A stretch of DNA of 64,000 bases from Fructobacillus papyrifericola (GTDB taxonomy: Bacteria; Bacillota; Bacilli; Lactobacillales; Lactobacillaceae). The notes beneath the pieces are model-generated. The model had not been told where the DNA came from, searched no databases, and saw only the letters and a program-made list of their open reading frames with translations. The number at the start of each line of letters is the position of its first letter. Position 1 is the first letter of the stretch. Positions 47,395 through 57,350 of this stretch are shown here, in pieces. The position numbers and the translations under genes were made by a program. The stretch is from the NCBI RefSeq assembly GCF_018437235.1, contig NZ_JAAMFJ010000007.1, positions 1 to 64,000 of the forward strand, given 5' to 3'.

Positions 47395-48741
47395 TTATTT
47401 TTCGTAATTCTTTGTCTCATCGATATCTATAATCTGAATTCTATGCTGAATGAGCAAACGATTGAAGAGATCCTTTTGCTGATTTTCTGGAAGTGTATCT
47501 TGATATCTACGTATTAATTTTTCCACGTTTTCACAAACAGATGCTTTAATGGCGTGTGCATTATCTGAATCATATGCAGTTGCGTATTTAAAAATAAGAT
47601 TACAGTTACTTGAATATAGATTTACTTCATCGAAAATATATTCAAAATATGAATAATCTGCATCACTAAGAGAGTGTCCGAAGAAGACTATGTTGTGGTA
47701 GGACGAACGGATGCTAAAATCTGTTGATTCAGTCATCCGTAGTTTTCGTGATGTTTTGGTGAAAGGCTGAACTAACAATTGAAAATCGTGATTTTGTAAT
47801 TTTTGGTCATCATGTGAATCAATGCCAAAGATTATATTTTGCTTATCTATTTCACCGTGTATGTTTTCAACATTAATTTTTTTATAGTAGGTTAAATCAT
47901 GATTTTCGGAAACGAGTTTTTCACCGTTTTGGACATTGAATCCATCAAGGCAACGTAGAGAAACATTTTTTAAATCTGTATAATTAAAATTTAAAATTTC
48001 AACCTGACTTTTGTCACCTGTAATGTGAGCAGAATCATAACTACCAACTAATGTGGAAAGTTTGTCAATAGCATTTTTTTTATAGCGTTCTGTAGTACCA
48101 ATCTCCTGTCGTAAATATTTTTCAAATTCTTATTCCAGTTGATTTAGTTCTTCCAAAAGAAAAGGAGCCATAATGGACAAAAAATGGTAATATGTTTTTT
48201 CTAATTGTATTTCCTGATTTTTAATCTCTGAAGGATTTTGGGTGTCTTTGGTTGATGGTTGTTCTTTTGAATGGCTAATATTTCCATAAGAATTTTCGGA
48301 TAAATATTCTACAATTCTTAAAAGTTTTTTTGAACTATTTTTCTTTAAAAGTTTGGCAGTAATCAAAAATAAAATATGTGAACTAATAGGTAACTTTGTA
48401 TTGACTATTGATTCTTCGATTTTTACTTCATCCCAGATCCAATGATAATTGGAAGAATATGAATTGATTTTTCGTAGGGCTGAATCCATATTTGAATTGC
48501 TATAGCTTTTGAAAACACCGAATGCTGAATCAATTAAGACTTTTGCAATTGCAGATTCAATATCCATCCAGTTAGCTTCCTCAGCATCTGGAACTAATAT
48601 AGGAATTAAATATGACCAAATTGAATCTGAATTTTTGAAAATAGTACTCTTATAAAAATCTTCGTATTTAGATTTTATTTGTAACGACAAATCAAAGCCG
48701 TTGCCAAGAATGAGTAAAGTATGTTCGTTCGGTGATGTCAT
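47395..48741 (-). pseudogene. abiH: AbiH-family abortive-infection protein, broken by one stop codon
   Basis: AbiH proteins give phage resistance by abortive infection. The N-terminal part has the family start TLLILGNGFDLSLQIKSKYEDFY; the C-terminal part has IVFFGHSLSDADYSYFEYIFDE, the typical AbiH end motif. One frame runs through both, 448 codons from ATG 48741 to 47395, interrupted by a single TAA at 48130-48132 (NQLE-stop-EFEKYLRQEIG). The sequence after the stop stays coding-like for 245 codons, so inactivation is recent or the stop is read through at low level. SD AAGGAAA precedes the start. AT-rich; start of the defence island. Confidence 0.85.
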
Positions 48742-48856
48742 TGTATTAAGTTCTTTCCTTTTAATGATCATAAACTATTCTCTCAAGAAGATTAAATTTA
48801 CTGTTAATTATAACAGTTGAATCCTTTGAATAAAGTCGACTGTGGGTCATCCGACC

Positions 48857-48885
48857 TTGGCCGGATATACCCAAAAGGGTATAAT
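48857..48885 (+). promoter_or_regulatory. hsd operon promoter with palindromic operator
   Basis: TTGGCC (48857-48862), 17-bp spacer, TATAAT (48880-48885). A perfect palindrome TATACCC-AAAA-GGGTATA (48866-48883) fills the spacer and the first bases of the -10, an arrangement expected for a repressor site. Confidence 0.65.
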
Positions 48886-48968
48886 GTTAACTATATTTGT
48901 CACAAATGGCTATATATATTAATTATACGAAAACGACACTGATTATTTGTCTAAGGAGTCCAAAATTC

Positions 48969-51900
48969 ATGCTTGCGAGAGACGAGAGAGAACTGCAGTT
49001 TGAAGAGGAACTAATTGCCTACTTACAGCAATTAGGAGGAACAAAGCAATGGGAATATCGTGCAGATATTAAAACCAACGAACAGCTTTGGAACAACTTC
49101 AAACAGATTTTGGAACAAAATAATCAAAAACTGAAGAAGCCACTCTCAGACCAAGAGTTCAAGCAAGTTCAAACAATCATCAATAACATCAAGACACCAT
49201 ACGAAGCTGGTCAATTTTTGTATGGTTCCAATGGAATTTCTCAAATTGAGATTGACTTGGATGATGGTAATCATGTGTACTTAGATATTTTTGACTCCTC
49301 ACAGATTGGTGCCGGTAACACGGTTTACCAAGTCGTGAATCAAATTCAACGTCCTAAGAAGTTGGCAAGAAAGGGCGATTGTCGTTTTGACACGACGCTT
49401 TTGATCAATGGTTTACCCGTTATTCAAATCGAGGAAAAGTCAAACTCTCTCCCATCCGATCGCGCGCTTAATCAGATGAAGAAATACACCAAGGAAGGTC
49501 AGTATTCAGATATCTTCTCAATGGTGCAAATTCTGATTGCCATGACACCAACGGATATTCAGTACATGGCGGCAACAACAGCTGATAAGTTCAATAAGGA
49601 CTTTGCTTTCCGTTGGCAGCGTGAAAAAGATAATTCTCGCGTGAACGACTGGAAGGAATTTGCTAACTCCTTCTTGTCCATTCCAATGGCGCATCAAATG
49701 GCCACTAATTTCATGGTTTTGGATGGAACCAAAGGACGTGAAATGCTTAAGGTGATGCGCTCCTATCAAGTGTATGCAACAAAACGTGTCTTGGATTCCA
49801 TATCAAACCACCACTTTGGGACTGACGACCCACGGCTTGGATATGTCTGGCATACAACAGGTTCAGGAAAGACTATCTCATCTTTCAAGGCGGCTTGGTT
49901 GGCTTCACGTATGCCAACCGTTGATAAAGTGATTTTCATGGTTGACCGTGTGGCATTGACTGATCAAACGACTGCTCAGTATTCAGCCTATGATCCTGAT
50001 TCCACGTCGGATAGCAAAACATCTGTTGTTTCAGAAACTGCCAGCGTTTATGACTTGAGAAAGAAGCTCCTTTCAAAAAATGTTAAGGGAATCATTGTAA
50101 CTTCCAATCAAAAGATGAATCGTCTGGCTGACCGTTTTGCTGATGAAAAAGATAAGTTCGACAAGAACATCCTTTTTGTTGTGGATGAAGCCCATCGGTC
50201 AACTGGTGGTGAAGGGTTTGAAAAGGCGCGAAACTTATTTAAAAACGCAGCTTGGATTGGTTATACCGGAACACCAATGTTTGAAAAGAACCCAAGTACC
50301 AAGGATATCTTTGGTGATCTCCTTCACTCCTATACCATTCGTGAAGCAATTTCGGATAAGAACGTTCTTGGATTTAACGTTGAATTCCGAACAACATTAC
50401 CTGAAAAGACCATTAAAGAAGATTACTTACCAAAGTATTACCAAGCCCAACATCCAGATTGGGACTATGAAAAGATTCAGAAAAAAATTAATAACATGAC
50501 AGCGGCTGACCTTGATTTGGCCGTTGAACCTGATATCTACGACCACAACGATCAGCACGTTAAAGAAGTTGTTTCTGAAATTTTGGAACACTGGCAGAAC
50601 CGATCGGCAGACTACAAATACAACGCCCTATTCACCACGCACGCTGCGGGGAATAAACCTTCTGTTCCACTCGCTATGAAGTATTACCGTGAGTTTAAGC
50701 GACAAAACACGGAAGACAATCCAAAATTGAAGCGTAAGCTCAATATTGCGATTACGTTCTCCTTGAATCATCTGAACGATGACAACATGGATGAAAATAA
50801 CGAAGCCTGGGACGAAGCGGTTGAGGATTATTCTGAAATGTTTGGTGGTCGTTTTGGGCAAGACAATGAAGATGAATATACTGCCGACGTTGCCGCTCAC
50901 TTGAACCGTTCATCTGGGGATGGCAAAGTCTTAGACTTAGTCATTGTTGTTAACCGTTTCCTGACTGGTTTTGATGCTCCAATGTTAAACACTTTGTATG
51001 TTGATCGTACTTTATCGGGAGCAAGTTTAATTCAGGCCTACTCACGTACCAATCGTATTGAAAGTAATGAGACCAAGCCATACGGGAACATCATTAATTA
51101 CCGCTGGCCAGAATTATCAAAGCAAATCATGAACCGTGCCTTGGAGCTCTACTCCAACAAAGACTCGGCTGATATTGATAATCGGAAAGCCATTGGACCA
51201 GAGTGGCCCGACATTTTGGCAAGCACTTATGAAAAAGTGACGGATAAATTGGCGGAAGTCGTTAACCGACTACGAGAATATTCCATGAGCTTTACGGATA
51301 TTCCAAGGTCTGAGAGAGAACAGCTGGCCATGTATGGTGAGTTACAGCAATTCAACCGTTTGGTTAACTTGGCTAAGCAGTATCCTAGCTATGATTATGT
51401 GCATCCAGAAGAACTGCTTGAAAGAATTGGCTTGACTGAAGAGCAGGAGAGGACGCTTACCGGATCGTTGGCAACACAATTGATTAAAGCCATTAACGAT
51501 CACCCTGATGGGAGCGAACAAGGTGAGCTAGAGTTAAAGATGACCCACATCTCGGACGTTCGAGTGAATTATGACTACTTGCGCGACTTGCTTGCTGATC
51601 TGGCGAACCACGTGCACAACAAGGATTTCGACAAGGCGCAACAGGCATACGACGATATCCAAAAGCAAACGAAGCAATTGGACGACCAAAAGTATGCCAA
51701 GCAAGTTGAGCGAACTGCTGCTGGCATCCAGTCGGGTGAGATGAAGGTGGATAACTATCCTGTAAAGGCAACGGATGTTGATGGCATTATCGTTGGCTCC
51801 GAGGATAACTTAAAAAAGGCGAAAATCAATCATTTCATTGGTGAATGGGGACTAGATGTCACGACGGCACAGGTACGTGAAGTCCTTGAAAAGCACCAAA

Positions 51901-52079
51901 AGGGTCACGATGATCTGAACCGGATGGGCGAATTGGATGCTCTTCGTCAAAATGGGCAGGAAAACTACCAGTTAATGGCCCGGAATTCAGAAGTGAAAGC
52001 TCTGAAGAAAATTCGCTATCGAAATGCTTTCAGTGACGCATTTACAAAATTCGCTGATAACTTTGTTAATGAGTATTAA
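48969..52079 (+). CDS. hsdR: type I restriction enzyme, R subunit
   Basis: Cuts unmodified DNA after ATP-driven translocation. 1036 residues: nuclease domain with PVIQIEEKSNSLPSDRAL, helicase motif I HTTGSGKTISSFKAAW, DEAH-type motif VVDEAHRSTGGEGF, later helicase motifs (VNRFLTGFDAPMLNTLYVD, QAYSRTNRI) and a C-terminal helical part that binds the methylase. The start at 48969 (MLARDERELQFEEEL) follows AAGGAG; an upstream TTG frame from 48897 has no SD. A ~77-nt leader separates promoter and start. First gene of hsdRMS. Confidence 0.95.
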   Translation: MLARDERELQFEEELIAYLQQLGGTKQWEYRADIKTNEQLWNNFKQILEQNNQKLKKPLSDQEFKQVQTIINNIKTPYEAGQFLYGSNGISQIEIDLDDGNHVYLDIFDSSQIGAGNTVYQVVNQIQRPKKLARKGDCRFDTTLLINGLPVIQIEEKSNSLPSDRALNQMKKYTKEGQYSDIFSMVQILIAMTPTDIQYMAATTADKFNKDFAFRWQREKDNSRVNDWKEFANSFLSIPMAHQMATNFMVLDGTKGREMLKVMRSYQVYATKRVLDSISNHHFGTDDPRLGYVWHTTGSGKTISSFKAAWLASRMPTVDKVIFMVDRVALTDQTTAQYSAYDPDSTSDSKTSVVSETASVYDLRKKLLSKNVKGIIVTSNQKMNRLADRFADEKDKFDKNILFVVDEAHRSTGGEGFEKARNLFKNAAWIGYTGTPMFEKNPSTKDIFGDLLHSYTIREAISDKNVLGFNVEFRTTLPEKTIKEDYLPKYYQAQHPDWDYEKIQKKINNMTAADLDLAVEPDIYDHNDQHVKEVVSEILEHWQNRSADYKYNALFTTHAAGNKPSVPLAMKYYREFKRQNTEDNPKLKRKLNIAITFSLNHLNDDNMDENNEAWDEAVEDYSEMFGGRFGQDNEDEYTADVAAHLNRSSGDGKVLDLVIVVNRFLTGFDAPMLNTLYVDRTLSGASLIQAYSRTNRIESNETKPYGNIINYRWPELSKQIMNRALELYSNKDSADIDNRKAIGPEWPDILASTYEKVTDKLAEVVNRLREYSMSFTDIPRSEREQLAMYGELQQFNRLVNLAKQYPSYDYVHPEELLERIGLTEEQERTLTGSLATQLIKAINDHPDGSEQGELELKMTHISDVRVNYDYLRDLLADLANHVHNKDFDKAQQAYDDIQKQTKQLDDQKYAKQVERTAAGIQSGEMKVDNYPVKATDVDGIIVGSEDNLKKAKINHFIGEWGLDVTTAQVREVLEKHQKGHDDLNRMGELDALRQNGQENYQLMARNSEVKALKKIRYRNAFSDAFTKFADNFVNEY

Positions 52080-52093
52080 TTAAAGGAGACACC

Positions 52094-53737
52094 ATGTCTG
52101 AACAACAAACTGCTCAGTCCATCACCAGCCAGCTCTGGTCAATGGCGAACGATTTACGAGGTAATCTTGATGCCTCTGAATTCCGTAACTACATTTTGGG
52201 CTTCATGTTTTATCGTTACCTTTCAGAACACCAAGAAGAATACTTGGTGAACGAAAACATTCTCGATTTAAAAGAGGGTGAGACGGTTAATGATGCCTAC
52301 CGTCGGGAAGCAGACGGCGAAGACCGTGCTGAATATCTCGAAGACATTGCCCGTAACCTTGGTTATGCCATCGAACCTGAATTTACTTGGAAGACAATTG
52401 TTGGAAAAGTCAATTCTGGGGAAATCAAGCCTTCGGATTACCAAGATATGTTCGATGAGTTTAATAAGAATGCTCAGTTAAACCAATCAGCAAGGGAAGA
52501 CTTTAGTGAAATTTTCGCTGACGTTAACTTGGGAAACTCACGTCTTGGAAATTCGACTGCTGCCCGTGCTAAGTCATTGGGTGCTGTGGTTGAATCCGTT
52601 GATACTTTTGAATATCAGGATGACCAAGGTCATGATATTTTGGGGGATGTTTACGAATACTTGATCGCTGAATTTGCTGGTAACTCAGGTAAGAAGGCCG
52701 GTGAATTCTACACCCCACACCAAGTATCCAAGATTTTGGCCAAGTTGGTTGCCCTTGATGCCAAGCAAGACGGACAGTTCACTGTCTATGACCCAGCCAT
52801 GGGGTCAGGATCACTGTTGTTAACCGTTCAAGATCAGTTGCCAAATGGTAAAGAAAAGGGCCGTGTTGCTTTTGAAGGACAAGAGCTGAACACGACCACT
52901 TATAATTTGGCTCGGATGAACTTGATGATGCACGGTATTGATTACCAAAACATGGACTTGCGAAATGCCGATACTTTAGAAGATGATTGGCCATCACGTG
53001 AAGAAAACGGTGTGATGGCACCCGTTACTTTTGACGCCGTTGTTGCTAACCCGCCATATTCAGCGAAGTGGGACAACAATGACAATAAAATGAAGGATCC
53101 TCGTTTTAAGGACTTCGGTAAATTGGCTCCAAAGACGAAGGCGGACTATGCCTTTGTCTTGCACGGTTTGTATCACTTAGACCGTGAGGGAACCATGGCC
53201 ATTGTTTTACCACACGGGGTTCTTTTCCGTGGTGCCGCAGAAGGCATGATTCGTCAGGCCATCATTGAAAAGAATTATTTGGATGCTGTGATTGGGCTGC
53301 CAGCGGGAATTTTCTTCTCGACAGGTATCCCAACGGTTGTTCTTGTCTTTAAGAAGAACCGACAGAACAAAAACATATTGTTTATTGATGCTTCAAACGA
53401 CTTCGAAAAGGGTAAAAAGCAAAACGTTCTTCGTGATTCAGATGTTGATAACATCATCGACACCTACACGAAGCGGGAAGACGTTGAAAAGTATGCCCAC
53501 GTTGCGCAGATTGACGAGATTGAAGAAAACGATTTCAACTTAAACATTCCACGTTACGTAGATACTTTTGAAGAAGAAGAACCAGTTGATGCGGAAGCAT
53601 TGCTGTCAGACATGCAATCCATTGATTCAGAAATTGCTGAATTAACGAAGCAAATCAATGACCAGATGCAAGATTTGGTTGCCACTGACGAAGAAAGTCA
53701 AAAGACACTTCATATTCTAAAGCAGGTTCTCAAATGA
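52094..53737 (+). CDS. hsdM: type I restriction-modification, methylase subunit
   Basis: N6-adenine methyltransferase, 547 residues. N-terminal helical domain (SITSQLWSMANDLRGNLDASEFRNYILG cut), AdoMet motif PAMGSGSLLLTV (~237) and catalytic NPPYSAKW (~318). It starts 14 bp after hsdR with AAGGAG and overlaps hsdS by four bases (ATGA). Confidence 0.95.
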   Translation: MSEQQTAQSITSQLWSMANDLRGNLDASEFRNYILGFMFYRYLSEHQEEYLVNENILDLKEGETVNDAYRREADGEDRAEYLEDIARNLGYAIEPEFTWKTIVGKVNSGEIKPSDYQDMFDEFNKNAQLNQSAREDFSEIFADVNLGNSRLGNSTAARAKSLGAVVESVDTFEYQDDQGHDILGDVYEYLIAEFAGNSGKKAGEFYTPHQVSKILAKLVALDAKQDGQFTVYDPAMGSGSLLLTVQDQLPNGKEKGRVAFEGQELNTTTYNLARMNLMMHGIDYQNMDLRNADTLEDDWPSREENGVMAPVTFDAVVANPPYSAKWDNNDNKMKDPRFKDFGKLAPKTKADYAFVLHGLYHLDREGTMAIVLPHGVLFRGAAEGMIRQAIIEKNYLDAVIGLPAGIFFSTGIPTVVLVFKKNRQNKNILFIDASNDFEKGKKQNVLRDSDVDNIIDTYTKREDVEKYAHVAQIDEIEENDFNLNIPRYVDTFEEEEPVDAEALLSDMQSIDSEIAELTKQINDQMQDLVATDEESQKTLHILKQVLK

Positions 53738-54906
53738 TGGATAAATCAAAACAAAAAAAGATGGTTCCAGCAATTCGTTTCTCCGGCTTCACCGACGATT
53801 GGGAACAGCGTAAGTTTGAAGATATATTAGTTCCATTCAGTATAAAGTCGAAAGTTGAAAATGAATATCCGGTGCTTTCAAGTACTAATGGTGGGATGGA
53901 ATTTAGAAGCGGTAGGGTTTCAGGTGCGTCGAATAAAGGGTATAAAATTATTGGGAATGGTGATTTGGTGCTTTCTCCTCAAAATTTGTGGTTAGGAAAT
54001 ATCAATATTAATAATATTGGTAAGGGGCTGGTCTCACCAAGTTATAAAACTTTTAAATTCAAAAATATCAATCCAGAATTTGTCGCTCCACAGTTAAAAA
54101 TAGGCAGAAAGTTAAAAGAATATAAAGATTCTTCAACACAGGGAGCCAGTGTCGTCCGAAGAAATTTAGAAATGAATTATTTTTATGAAATAACATTATT
54201 GGTTCCAAATATTGAAGAACAAAATCGAATTGGTGAATTAATAAAGAAATTAGAAATAGCCATCACTCTTCATCAGCGTAAGTTAGAGAACCTGGAAGCT
54301 TTAAAAAAGTTGCTTCTTCAAAAAATGTTTCCAAAAAATGGACAAGATAAGCCAGATATTAGATTTAATGGATTTACTGACGATTGGGAACAGCGTAAGG
54401 TGAGCGATATTTTTCAAGTTACTAGAGGGCACGTTTTATCGGCTAAAGCTGTTAGCCCTATTAAAACAGATAGTAATCCGTATCCAGTTTATTCATCTCA
54501 AACTAAAAATAATGGCTTAATGGGCTATTATAACGAGTATCTATTTAATAATGCTATTACATGGACAACGGATGGGGCCAATGCTGGGACTGTTAATTAC
54601 AGGCCAGGCCAGTTCTATAGTACGAATGTTAATGGTGTTTTACTATCGAATGATGGCTATGTTAATAAAGCTGTTGCTGAATCTCTTGATAAAGTATCTT
54701 ATAAATTTGTTTCCCATGTTGGAAACCCCAAGCTAATGAATAATGTAATGTCTGAAATTATCATAAATATTCCTTCGGAAATTGCCGAGCAGGCTAGGAT
54801 GTCAGAGCTTCTCATAGATTTAGATCACTCTGTTACTCTTCATCAGCGTAAACTTCAAAAATTGGATGATGTAAAACGCTCATTGCTCCAAAATATGTTT
54901 GTTTAA
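53734..54906 (+). CDS. hsdS: type I restriction-modification, specificity subunit (expressed copy)
   Basis: Determines which bipartite DNA site is modified or cut. 390 residues with two target-recognition domains (~25-185 and ~220-370). Each begins after TDDWEQRK and ends at LHQRKL, with a conserved helix after each. At DNA level each domain is bounded by the same repeats: GATTGGGAACAGCGTAAG (53797, 54382) and ACTCTTCATCAGCGTA (54265, 54835). Translation is coupled to hsdM by ATGA. Confidence 0.93.
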   Translation: MMDKSKQKKMVPAIRFSGFTDDWEQRKFEDILVPFSIKSKVENEYPVLSSTNGGMEFRSGRVSGASNKGYKIIGNGDLVLSPQNLWLGNININNIGKGLVSPSYKTFKFKNINPEFVAPQLKIGRKLKEYKDSSTQGASVVRRNLEMNYFYEITLLVPNIEEQNRIGELIKKLEIAITLHQRKLENLEALKKLLLQKMFPKNGQDKPDIRFNGFTDDWEQRKVSDIFQVTRGHVLSAKAVSPIKTDSNPYPVYSSQTKNNGLMGYYNEYLFNNAITWTTDGANAGTVNYRPGQFYSTNVNGVLLSNDGYVNKAVAESLDKVSYKFVSHVGNPKLMNNVMSEIIINIPSEIAEQARMSELLIDLDHSVTLHQRKLQKLDDVKRSLLQNMFV

Positions 54907-56152
54907 ACCAAATTTTTTCGGGGTTAACTTTTGCATTTATATAAATAATATATTTCTGTTTTTCTACTTTAGAGTAATCTACAAAAATAGTTCGTAAATT
55001 TTAGTAAATATATTAGAATGTATAAATAAATACTGATTTTCTAAACTACTAGCATGATGCTGGTAGTTTTTTTAGTTGATTGGGAACAGCGTAAGTTGGG
55101 TGATGAGTTTGTAAAAGTGAATGAACGCAATAATGGTCAATTTGCAAAAGACAAATGGATTTCCGTTGCCAAGATGTATTTTCAATCTGTAGATAAAGTA
55201 CAAAGTAACAATATCGATACCCGTACCTATGTTATGAGAATGGGGGATATTGCTTTTGAAGGACATCCAAATAAAGATTTTAGATTTGGACGATTCGTTG
55301 CAAATGACATTGGTGATGGGGTTGTTTCTGAGCTTTTTCCGATATATAGGCATATCGGAAAATATGATTTAGAGTACTGGAAATATGCTATCCATCTTGA
55401 AAGAATTATGGGTCCGATTCTGTCAAAGTCGATAACTTCATCTGGTAATTCTTCAAACAAGATAAATGAACATCATTTCCTAAAACACAGGATTAATGTT
55501 CCTAATCTAAATGAACAAAGGAAAATTGGACATCTATTAAAAGAACTCGAAATAGCTCTTACTCTTCATCAGCGTATAACTTCTTATGTAGAATGGGCAT
55601 TTCATAGCGCATTCTTTTTTATAGAAAAAGTGATGTACGATTGGGAACAGCGTAAGTTAGACGAAATATCTACAAGAGTGCGCGGTAATAATGGAGATAT
55701 GACTTTGCCAACGTTAACAATATCTGCTGCAATGGGTTGGTTAAATCAAAAAGAACGTTTTTCCGGTAATATAGCTGGCGCTGAACAAGAGAATTACACA
55801 TTATTGAGTAAAGGCCAACTTTCATATAATCATGGTAACTCTAAATTGGCTAAATATGGTACTGTATTCACTCTGGAGAATTATCAAAAAGCTTTAGTAC
55901 CAAGGGTTTATCATAGTTTTGATGTTTCAACAGCGGCAAATCCTAAGTTCATTGAATATTTATTTGCAACAAGAAAACCTGATAGGGAATTACGTAAGTT
56001 GATATCTTCTGGAGCGAGGATGGATGGACTACTGAATATTAACTACGATGCTTTTATGTCTATTACTATTTCGGTACCTATGAAAGAGGAGCAAGAAAGA
56101 ATCAGTAGAATTATTGATGGATTAAATGATTCTATTACTCTTCATCAGCGTA
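53797..56152 (+). repeat. direct repeats flanking four TRD cassettes
   Basis: Repeat A, GATTGGGAACAGCGTAAG, is identical at 53797-53814, 54382-54399, 55078-55095 and 55639-55656. Repeat B, ACTCTTCATCAGCGTA, is identical at 54265-54280, 54835-54850, 55561-55576 and 56137-56152. Each A-B pair encloses one recognition domain. All copies are in direct orientation. Confidence 0.95.
54907..55077 (+). other. gap between the two hsdS copies with terminator
   Basis: AT-rich, no gene. A terminator hairpin AAACTACTAGCA/TGCTGGTAGTTT with seven T (55043-55073) ends 4 bp before the first repeat of the silent copy, so hsdRMS transcription should stop before it. Confidence 0.75.
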
Positions 56153-56166
56153 TAGTACCGCCATAA
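55054..56166 (+). CDS. hsdS: silent hsdS cassette with two more recognition domains
   Basis: 370-codon open frame, but its first codons (ATG ATG CTG GTA...) lie inside the terminator hairpin, without SD or promoter, so it is probably not expressed. It holds two recognition domains, each bounded by the same two repeats as in the expressed hsdS (GATTGGGAACAGCGTAAG at 55078 and 55639; ACTCTTCATCAGCGTA at 55561 and 56137). The linker between them (TSYVEWAFHSAFFFIEKVMY) replaces the normal conserved helix. All four cassettes point the same way; in most phase-variable type I loci the silent copy is inverted. It is a store of alternative specificities. Confidence 0.8.
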   Translation: MMLVVFLVDWEQRKLGDEFVKVNERNNGQFAKDKWISVAKMYFQSVDKVQSNNIDTRTYVMRMGDIAFEGHPNKDFRFGRFVANDIGDGVVSELFPIYRHIGKYDLEYWKYAIHLERIMGPILSKSITSSGNSSNKINEHHFLKHRINVPNLNEQRKIGHLLKELEIALTLHQRITSYVEWAFHSAFFFIEKVMYDWEQRKLDEISTRVRGNNGDMTLPTLTISAAMGWLNQKERFSGNIAGAEQENYTLLSKGQLSYNHGNSKLAKYGTVFTLENYQKALVPRVYHSFDVSTAANPKFIEYLFATRKPDRELRKLISSGARMDGLLNINYDAFMSITISVPMKEEQERISRIIDGLNDSITLHQRIVPP

Positions 56167-57095
56167 TTAACTTAAACTAGAAAGTGAACGCATAACGAGG
56201 TCAACGTCTTGGTTTTCTAGTTCTTGGATGATGTGAAGGTATGTTTTTTGAGTAGTTGTCATTGATGCATGGCCAAGTCGTCGAGCCACACTGGCAATGG
56301 ATACGCCTGCGAAAAGAAGTAGAGATGCATGAGTGTGACGCAGACCGTGAATAGAAATGATTGGGAGATCGTTTTTACGGCAATGTTTGGCGAGTAGGTT
56401 GTTCAGTGTTGAATTGTAGACGGTTTCTTTATCTTGAACGAAGATTGGTTTTCCTTCAGGAAGATTCTTGATAAGTTCTGAGAACTGCATAACAGTTTGC
56501 CAGTCAATCTGCATTTTTCGAACGGAGGATGGGTTCTTTGTTGGTAGGAAGCCACCTTTACCTTTATAGTCCCAAGTTTTATTAATGGTGAGCATTTGAT
56601 GCGCAAAATCAAAGTCGCCTGGTGTTAAAGCTAATGCCTCAGAAAAACGAATGCCAGTCTTAGCTATTAGCAAGATAAACCAATCCCAATTCACTTCTGT
56701 CTCTAAGTTGAGTTGTGTGAGTAGCTTGTGTAATTCAAATTGGTTTAGGTATTTTGGCTTTTTCTGCCTTGGCGTTTTACCCTTGATGATGGCTTTTCGG
56801 GTTGGATTACGTTCAATCAAGTTATCGTCGACTGCATCCAATATCGCTCCCTTTAATTGATGGTGAAAATCCATTGTTGTCTGACGTTCGTGTTCTTCAG
56901 CTAGTCATTTAGTAGTTGTTGATAAGTAATTCGAGTTAATTCACCGACTTTTAAATTGGGTGCAAGTTTGATCAACCATTTATGTGTCATGCGATACTTT
57001 GACATGGTAACAGGGCGAATAGCTCCTTCCTTATACATGAGAATCCAACGTTTGTAGTAACGATGGAAAAGTTCTGTTTTGTTCTGATTAGTCAT
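56167..57095 (-). pseudogene. tyrosine recombinase of the hsdS locus, frameshifted
   Basis: XerC/phage-integrase-type recombinase like those that shuffle hsdS genes. The N-terminal SAM-like part is at 57095-56903 (MTNQNKTELFHRYYKRW...YQQLLND, then TAG). The catalytic part is readable from 56904 on in another frame, with Arg in GIRFSEAL, HxxR in HGLRHTHAS, and the final LGHASMTTTQKTYLH. Adding one base at about 56903 restores LLND-Y-AEEHERQTTMDFHHQLK and a ~309-residue protein. SD GAGG precedes the start. As it stands no complete enzyme is made. It converges on the silent hsdS, whose stop codon abuts its own. Confidence 0.85.
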
Positions 57096-57128
57096 AATGA
57101 CCTCTTTCTGTATTCTTTTGAATAAATG

Positions 57129-57156
57129 AAAAGCACTCCGGACGGAGTGCTTTTTT
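57129..57156. terminator. terminator upstream of the recombinase gene
   Basis: AAAAGCACTCCG/CGGAGTGCTT hairpin with six T on the plus strand. It would stop plus-strand transcripts coming through the silent hsdS and antisense through the recombinase. On the minus strand it sits between a putative promoter and the recombinase start. Confidence 0.75.
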
Positions 57157-57307
57157 CACAGTCTTATCCAATTATAGTGTGAGAGGTGAATCTTAAATGG
57201 ATGCTAATGGGATTTTATTTTAAATTAGTATTCTTATTACGAAATTTCATTATTTTTTACATATGGAATTGCTAAAATTTTCTTGAAAGTTTGGAGGAAG
57301 AATTCGT

Positions 57308-57313
57308 TATAAT
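57308..57313 (+). promoter_or_regulatory. -10 of the STAS-like gene pair
   Basis: Perfect TATAAT; TTGAAA lies 19 bp upstream (57283-57288), a longer than ideal spacer. Confidence 0.5.
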
Positions 57314-57350
57314 CAGCATAGATAAACCGAAGTGAAGAACGGAGGTCGAA

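Noticed and set aside
48897-48968. Upstream TTG start for hsdR
   Set aside because: No SD and residues unlike HsdR; the ATG at 48969 has AAGGAG and begins the family sequence.
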